From assembly GCA_013152165.1 (NCBI GenBank), contig JAADGY010000084.1, positions 1 through 9,736 of the forward strand: a stretch of DNA of 9,736 nucleotides, given 5' to 3'. Shown in pieces: positions 5,924-9,736 of the stretch. The DNA comes from a bacterium (GTDB lineage: Bacteria; Patescibacteriota; Microgenomatia; JAADGY01). Under the pieces are notes generated by a model. The model ran no database searches. It worked only from the letters and a program-made list of their open reading frames with translations, and was not told the DNA's origin. The translations under genes and the position numbers were made by a program. The stretch's first letter is position 1. Each line of letters starts with the position of its first letter.

Positions 5924-5927
5924 ACCT

Positions 5928-5936
5928 ATTTTAGCA
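5928..5936 (-). promoter_or_regulatory. Extended -10 promoter of rpoD
   Basis: On the minus strand TG-C-TAAAAT forms an extended -10 (TGnTATAAT type). The hexamer is 4 nt from ATG 5923 and 10 nt from the in-frame ATG 5917. Transcription is expected to begin at or just inside the first ATG, so either a leaderless message from 5923 or a few-nt leader before 5917 is possible. No good -35 was seen, consistent with an extended -10. Confidence 0.5.
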
Positions 5937-6030
5937 TGGAAAAACTAGAGTTTAGGATACGAGGGGGCGAGGTTTAAACAAAGAGAAAGAATGAATGTGA
6001 TCAATTTGGCTTGAATTTAAAGATTTCATT

Positions 6031-7596
6031 TCAAAGAGCGGCTGGGCGGTTAGTGTTTATTTTGGCTTTTTTAAACAGCATCAAGTGGGGGTGGTCAAAA
6101 ACAGAAAAGGTCTCCTCGGCATAGATTTCATCGGATAGATCCCAAAAAATAAATTTGAAAGGCCGATAGACTTCTTTGATGGGAGCAAAGCCTAAGCGGC
6201 CGGCAAAAAGCTGTTGATAAAAACGGGCGGTTTGAGGGTATTGATCGGCTAAGCGCAGATGGTTAAACCAGCTGCGGCGGGAAGAGATAAGAAGGTAATC
6301 GGCTTTGGCAAGTTGAGTTTGAAGCTTGGCGTAGGTTTGGGGCTGGTCTAGATTGTAGGGATTAAAGGTAAGCATGGTAACTTTTTGGTTAAAAAAATAC
6401 TTAATCGGCAGATTGACGACGTTGCCTTCTTCCTGAAGCAGAACAGCTGGAGGTTTAATTATTTGAGTCATTTGATAGGACATATCAAGGCGGGGGTCGG
6501 TGGAGAGGTAGGTTGCCTGCAAAAAACCAACAGACCAAAGTAAAGAAGTAAAAAAGAAAATCGGGATGAAGAAATAATTTAATCTAGGATAGTTGTTTTG
6601 AACAAAGGCAAGCCAGAGGGCGGTGAACAAAAAAGCCAGCCAGAACCAAAGGCTAAAAAACCGCGTCCAAAGGACGAACCAGCCAAGAACAGGCAGGAAA
6701 AAAAGAAGGGCTAAAAGAATAAAAAAGAAGCGGCGAGTGACTAGGGCTAAGACAAGCCCAAGAGCAGAAAGCAGCAAAACAACCGGGTTAAGGGTAAAAA
6801 ACAGGACGGAGTTTATAATAAAGTTAAGTTTGTCGATGTTTTGAAACTGGCGAGTATAAAAAACTAAAAGGCTGCCCAGGGCAACTTGCGATTCATATCG
6901 CAGGGAGTTTAAAAAGGCTGAGCTGTCAAGGATGGCATAGGGGTTGAAAAGGATGAATAGGCCAACCGGTATGACAGCTAGAACCGGCAGGAAGAAACAA
7001 AGACGCCAGGATTTGGCGGTTAGAATATGCTTGATAAAAAGTATTATGGGAAGGATGAGCCAGATACTAAAGCTTATTTTGATAGATGCGGCTAGGCTCA
7101 AAAAAACAAGGCTTAACAACAGGCTCTTAGCAGACATTTTAGATGTGAGTTTCCAAGTGAAATACAGGCCGAACAAAGTAATGACTGAAGCCAGGTTGTC
7201 GATGGTGCCAAAATGCGACTGCTGAATTATGCCGACTGATAAAGTGATACCTAAAAGGACCAAATAAATGATCTTTGGCTTGATTTTTAAATCTTTTAAC
7301 CAAGTGTAAAAAAGGCCTAGGCCGGCAAGGGAGGCTAGGAAAGAAAAGAGGCGGAGGCTTAAGCGGATATTAAGGTTTAAGAATTGGTGGAGAAAGGCTG
7401 ATAAATAAATCGGGCCGGCGCCGTAGGCAAAAAATTTAGGATTTAGGTTGGAAAAGAACTTAATAGTTGCAGCGGCAGAGACGATGTTGTTCTCATCAGG
7501 ATGAAAAGGCAGCAGATGCCCCCAGGTGAGATTATAGCCAAAAGTAAAGACTGCTAGACAAAAGATGAAGCCAAGAATTAAAAAACGTTTGAGCAT
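6031..7596 (-). CDS. GT-C fold membrane glycosyltransferase, family 39/PMT-like
   Basis: A 521-aa integral membrane protein with about ten or more hydrophobic helices over roughly the first 360 residues, then a soluble C-terminal part (about 365-521). The first extracytoplasmic loop has FHPDE (D34, E35), the acidic pair at the catalytic position of GT-C enzymes such as PMT/ArnT-type transferases, and the second conserved loop carries QQSHFGTIDNL. Such enzymes take sugars from polyprenyl-phosphate donors and attach them to proteins, lipid A or cell-wall glycans outside the membrane. Acceptor and sugar cannot be read from sequence. ATG 7596 is supported by TATTAT 6 nt upstream; the nearby AAGG is too close to the ATG for a ribosome site. 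The gene sits between the tRNA/dnaG unit and rpoD. Substrate and family number are inferred, membrane GT-C character is fairly clear. Confidence 0.82.
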   Translation of the reverse strand: MLKRFLILGFIFCLAVFTFGYNLTWGHLLPFHPDENNIVSAAATIKFFSNLNPKFFAYGAGPIYLSAFLHQFLNLNIRLSLRLFSFLASLAGLGLFYTWLKDLKIKPKIIYLVLLGITLSVGIIQQSHFGTIDNLASVITLFGLYFTWKLTSKMSAKSLLLSLVFLSLAASIKISFSIWLILPIILFIKHILTAKSWRLCFFLPVLAVIPVGLFILFNPYAILDSSAFLNSLRYESQVALGSLLVFYTRQFQNIDKLNFIINSVLFFTLNPVVLLLSALGLVLALVTRRFFFILLALLFFLPVLGWFVLWTRFFSLWFWLAFLFTALWLAFVQNNYPRLNYFFIPIFFFTSLLWSVGFLQATYLSTDPRLDMSYQMTQIIKPPAVLLQEEGNVVNLPIKYFFNQKVTMLTFNPYNLDQPQTYAKLQTQLAKADYLLISSRRSWFNHLRLADQYPQTARFYQQLFAGRLGFAPIKEVYRPFKFIFWDLSDEIYAEETFSVFDHPHLMLFKKAKINTNRPAAL

Positions 7597-7602
7597 ACCT
7601 TA

Positions 7603-7608
7603 ATAATA
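7603..7608 (-). promoter_or_regulatory. -10 element of a probable leaderless promoter for the glycosyltransferase gene
   Basis: On the minus strand TATTAT (5 of 6 matches) is followed by 6 nt (TAAGGT) and the ATG at 7596, the same geometry as at other genes in the window. Confidence 0.5.
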
Positions 7609-7619
7609 CTAAGATAATA

Positions 7620-7660
7620 AAGCTTAAGCCCAAAGGGCGCCCAATCAAGCCGGCAAGCTT
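7620..7660 (-). terminator. Possible weak terminator hairpin after tRNA-Arg
   Basis: The two AAGCTT copies at 7620-7625 and 7655-7660 can pair, extended by GCC/GGC with a two-base bulge, around an inner GGGCGCCC palindrome. On the minus strand the stem is followed by TATTAT rather than a clean U-run, so termination would be weak. It separates the tRNA from the glycosyltransferase promoter. Confidence 0.28.
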
Positions 7661-7666
7661 ATTTAG

Positions 7667-7741
7667 CGTCCCTGGCAGGATTCGAACCTGCGACCTCACC
7701 GTCCGGAGCGGTGCGCTCTATCCGGGCTGAGCTACAGGGAC
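7667..7741 (-). tRNA. tRNA-Arg (anticodon CCG)
   Basis: A complete 75-nt cloverleaf on the minus strand. Acceptor GTCCCTG pairs with CAGGGAC, the D stem is GCTC/GAGC, the anticodon stem CACCG/CGGTG encloses loop CTCCGGA with anticodon CCG (plus-strand 7704-7706), the variable loop is AGGTC and the T arm is GCAGG-TTCGAAT-CCTGC. The discriminator base is G and no CCA is encoded, so CCA must be added enzymatically. It reads CGG codons. Its 5' end is 18 nt after the dnaG stop, so it is probably transcribed with dnaG and cut out, although a TAAAAT hexamer overlapping the dnaG stop (7767-7762) could act as its own -10. Confidence 0.97.
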
Positions 7742-7759
7742 AATGATTGTTGTGACTTT

Positions 7760-9514
7760 TTATTTTAACCCACGAAGTTGGTCGAGGTATTCTTGAAGTT
7801 TTTGAGTTTCTGTGTCGGTAGGCTGGTCTGCAAGCTCTTTTTGCCTGACGATTTGCTTTAGAGCGTTTATTTGTTTTTCTAAAAAACTTTTATGCAGGCG
7901 ATCGGTGATTTTTTGAATTTGGGCTTTAAGTTTATCTTGGCCTTTTCTGATAAGCTGATCCAGGTCTGGAATTAGGAAGAGTTCGTTAAATAAATCGGAT
8001 AGTTCGGTTGGGATTTTAGAAGGGAGCGTTTGAAGCGAGCTGGCTTTTAAAATTAAAACAGCCAGTTTTTTATAGCCTGGATGGGAAAAATGTTCCGGGT
8101 GGATAAATGATGTCAGTTTGGGGTCTTGAGCTTTTAAAATCAGGGCCAGCAGATAAGCTTCAGGCAGGATATTGTCTTTGACTTTGGCGGCTGGAGCTTT
8201 GGCTGAGGCCGGTTGAAACTGGATGGTTGTTTTTTTTGATTGATACTGCTGGAATGAATCTTTTATTAAGGCTGGGTCTAGATTAAGGGTTTGGGCAGTC
8301 AAAAGAAGATATTGGTTTTTGAGGATAACATCATTTAGCTGGATTAAAAAATTAAACACCTTGTTAAGCAGATCTTTAGTAGCGTAAGGGGAGGAGGGGG
8401 AGGTCTGTTTTTGCCAAACTGATAAAAGATAGGCAAATCCTTGGTCTGGATGGGCGGCGATCGATGCCCAGGTTTTAGGCTGGTCTTTGATGAGGTCATC
8501 CGGGTCTTTGCCTGAAGGCAAGTTAATAACAGCGGTTTTAAGATCATGATTTTCAGCTAAAAGCAGACTTTTTTGAGTTGCTTGGAGGCCGGCGGAGTCT
8601 TGATCAAAGCAAAAGATAATTTGATCGGCGTAGCGCTTTAGGATTTTAAGGTGCGGTTTGGTAAGGGCTGAACCTTTGACGGCGACGATGTGGCGGATTC
8701 CGGCTTGATATGATGATAACAAATCAAACTCGCCTTCGGTGATGATGACTTTTCTTTGCTGTTTGATATCAAGTTTGGTTTGATAGAGGCCAAATAAGTG
8801 GCGGCTTTTATGATAAATGGGGGTTTCGGGTGTGTTGATGTATTTGGGGATGTCTTTGGTTTGGCTGATCACCCTACCCCCGAAACCAACGATTTCTCCT
8901 AAGATGTTAAACAATGGAAAGATTATCCGGCCTCGAAAACGATCATAAAACCGGTTTTTGCTTTTGACAAGCAGGCCGGCTTTAACAGCAAGATCAAGAT
9001 CGATGTTTTTTTTGGTTAAAAATTTAGTCAGGCTGTCCCAATTATCCGGAGCATAACCTAGATGGAAGGTCTTTATGGTTGATGGCTTGAGCCGGCGCTT
9101 GTCAAGATATTGGCGAGCGGTTTGGCCGATGGTGTGCTTGGTTAAAAGGTAGTGATAAAAAAAGGCGGCTTGCTTGTTGATGTGGTAGAGCTTGGTTTTT
9201 ATGTTTTCACTTTGAGCACTGCGGTAAGTGGTATCCAGTTTGACGCCGGCTTTGTCCGCCAATATCTTAAGGGCTTCCGGAAAGGTAACGCCTTCAATCT
9301 TCATTAAAAAAGTGAAGACATCGCCGCTTTGGCCGCAGCCGAAGCATTTAAAAAACTGCCTTTCGGGCGAAACAAAAAATGAAGGCGTTTTTTCTTGATG
9401 AAAAGGGCAAAGGGCTTTATAGTTGGATCCAGCCGGCTTAAGGTTGACGTATTGGCCGATAAAATCGATTATATCGATTTTTTGTTTTATAAGATCGACT
9501 GAGGTTGTTGACAT
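7760..9514 (-). CDS. dnaG: DNA primase DnaG
   Basis: A 584-aa bacterial primase that makes RNA primers at the replication fork, partnering the DnaB helicase. The N-terminal CHC2 zinc-binding domain is complete: C36-P-F-H39, then C57-F-G-C60, followed by GQSGDVFTFLMKIEG. The catalytic core has PKYINTPETPIYHKSRHLFG (residues 223-242) and the Toprim motifs IITEGEFDLLS (E260, D264), FCFDQDSAGL (D304, D306) and GKDPDD (335-340). EGEFD replaces the commoner EGYxD but keeps the acidic residues. The remaining ~230 residues are a variable, helix-rich C-terminal region expected to bind the helicase. The length is normal. ATG 9514 has TATAAT 5 nt upstream. The tRNA-Arg gene follows after 18 nt. rpoD, its usual neighbour in the macromolecular-synthesis cluster, is here about 1.8 kb further on. 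Confidence 0.97.
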   Translation of the reverse strand: MSTTSVDLIKQKIDIIDFIGQYVNLKPAGSNYKALCPFHQEKTPSFFVSPERQFFKCFGCGQSGDVFTFLMKIEGVTFPEALKILADKAGVKLDTTYRSAQSENIKTKLYHINKQAAFFYHYLLTKHTIGQTARQYLDKRRLKPSTIKTFHLGYAPDNWDSLTKFLTKKNIDLDLAVKAGLLVKSKNRFYDRFRGRIIFPLFNILGEIVGFGGRVISQTKDIPKYINTPETPIYHKSRHLFGLYQTKLDIKQQRKVIITEGEFDLLSSYQAGIRHIVAVKGSALTKPHLKILKRYADQIIFCFDQDSAGLQATQKSLLLAENHDLKTAVINLPSGKDPDDLIKDQPKTWASIAAHPDQGFAYLLSVWQKQTSPSSPYATKDLLNKVFNFLIQLNDVILKNQYLLLTAQTLNLDPALIKDSFQQYQSKKTTIQFQPASAKAPAAKVKDNILPEAYLLALILKAQDPKLTSFIHPEHFSHPGYKKLAVLILKASSLQTLPSKIPTELSDLFNELFLIPDLDQLIRKGQDKLKAQIQKITDRLHKSFLEKQINALKQIVRQKELADQPTDTETQKLQEYLDQLRGLK

Positions 9515-9519
9515 AACTT

Positions 9520-9525
9520 ATTATA
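9520..9525 (-). promoter_or_regulatory. -10 element of a probable leaderless promoter for dnaG
   Basis: On the minus strand a perfect TATAAT is followed by 5 nt (AAGTT) and ATG 9514. No strong -35 was found at 16-18 nt upstream. Confidence 0.58.
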
Positions 9526-9553
9526 GCTTCATGCTGTCAGAGTTATTGGGAAG

Positions 9554-9586
9554 TTAGAAAGTTTATAAAGTTCATAAAGATAAAAG
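9554..9586. repeat. Short tandem repeat, unit about 9 nt
   Basis: Consecutive degenerate units TTAGAAAG, TTTATAAAG, TTCATAAAG and ATAAAAG lie upstream of the dnaG promoter. No coding frame explains them. Confidence 0.5.
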
Positions 9587-9604
9587 GGACAGAGGAACAA
9601 AAGC

Positions 9605-9657
9605 GACCCCCCAACTTCATTTGAATGAAGTTATAGGGGCGGGTCCCCCTTCGGGGG
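9605..9657. other. Structured non-coding element: long hairpin next to a GC-rich hairpin
   Basis: A perfect 8-bp inverted repeat, AACTTCAT-TTGA-ATGAAGTT (9613-9632), is extended outward by CCC/GGG and GACCC/GGGTC (9605-9609 with 9641-9645) across small bulges. Directly after it TCCCCC-TTC-GGGGGA (9644-9658) forms a second strong hairpin that shares bases with the outer stem, so the two could compete. Neither strand has a U-run right after the hairpins, so a standard terminator is not supported. It could be an intergenic repeat element or a regulatory RNA of the gene beyond the window. Confidence 0.45.
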
Positions 9658-9658
9658 A

Positions 9659-9717
9659 AAATTCTAAATTCTTAAATCCTAAGCTCCAAACAAATTCTAA
9701 ATAACAAATACTAAACC
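9659..9717. repeat. AT-rich degenerate repeat tract
   Basis: Built from variants of a roughly 8-10 nt unit. AAATTCTAA occurs twice exactly (9659-9667 and 9692-9700), with ATTCTTAA, ATCCTAA and AAATACTAAA as further variants. It is C/T/A only over most of its length and shows no coding potential. The window ends 19 nt later, just after a small CGCC-TTC-GGTG hairpin (9721-9731) that echoes the TTC-loop hairpin at 9645-9657. Confidence 0.45.
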
Positions 9718-9736
9718 ATCCGCCTTCGGTGAGAAA

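Noticed and set aside
755..6033. Recoded UGA (code 25 or 4)
   Set aside because: TGA stops of the EEP, HAD and glycosyltransferase genes fall where the families end, and no in-frame TGA interrupts conserved domains.
6623..7225. Plus-strand frames rich in Lys/Arg opposite the glycosyltransferase gene
   Set aside because: They are antisense to hydrophobic membrane codons, which produces Lys/Arg-rich shadows; no domain or start signal.
7594..7602. AAGG before the glycosyltransferase ATG as a Shine-Dalgarno site
   Set aside because: It is only 2 nt from the ATG, too close, and lies within the 6-nt gap after a good -10, so would not be in the transcript.
9644..9658. Intrinsic terminator on either strand at the GC hairpin
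   Set aside because: The hairpin is strong but is followed by AAAA on plus and by ACCCG on minus, so no U-run is available.
9554..9717. CRISPR array
   Set aside because: Repeat units are only 8-10 nt, degenerate and without spacers; no cas genes nearby.

Overview
The window looks like a chromosomal segment of a Patescibacteria/CPR-type bacterium, possibly Microgenomates-like. That is an inference. It rests on compact gene spacing, almost no Shine-Dalgarno motifs, a streamlined RpoD of 376 aa, a small CPR-style AbrB/PIN toxin-antitoxin pair, and simple housekeeping proteins. TGA ends several genes at sensible protein ends (nuclease, HAD, glycosyltransferase), so the standard bacterial code fits and the recoded-UGA lineages are unlikely.

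Layout. (1) 1-780: a decayed accessory patch. It holds a sliver that reads like the helix-turn-helix of an IS30-type transposase, fused out of frame to an AbrB/SpoVT-type antitoxin with no visible start. A PIN-domain toxin follows, whose natural ATG is out of frame across an A7 run. (2) 755-1988, minus strand: an endonuclease/exonuclease/phosphatase-fold protein and a NifU/SufU-type Fe-S scaffold. (3) 2009-3801, plus strand: an unrecognised five-helix membrane protein, a DedA/YqaA-type VTT membrane protein, and a HAD phosphatase that overlaps it. (4) 3792-9514, minus strand: GNAT acetyltransferase, membrane-anchored thioredoxin, RpoD, a GT-C (family 39-like) membrane glycosyltransferase, tRNA-Arg(CCG) and DnaG. 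dnaG and rpoD are the core of the classic macromolecular-synthesis cluster, but here a tRNA and a glycosyltransferase gene sit between them. (5) 9515-9736: non-coding, with the dnaG promoter, short tandem repeats, a long hairpin, a second GC hairpin and an AT-rich degenerate repeat.

The most striking signal is regulatory. Most genes that begin a transcript have a TATAAT-like -10 hexamer placed so close to the start codon (usually exactly 6 nt, sometimes 4-5) that transcription should begin at or beside the start codon, giving leaderless mRNAs. The divergent pair at 1988/2009 is the clearest case: one 8-bp palindrome, ATTATAAT, supplies the -10 for both directions, with exactly 6 nt to each ATG.

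The genes do not form one pathway. They are core replication/transcription functions (dnaG, rpoD, tRNA), Fe-S assembly, envelope functions (glycosyltransferase, VTT protein, extracytoplasmic thioredoxin) and small generic enzymes, largely with their own promoters. I found no CRISPR array, prophage or complete insertion sequence.
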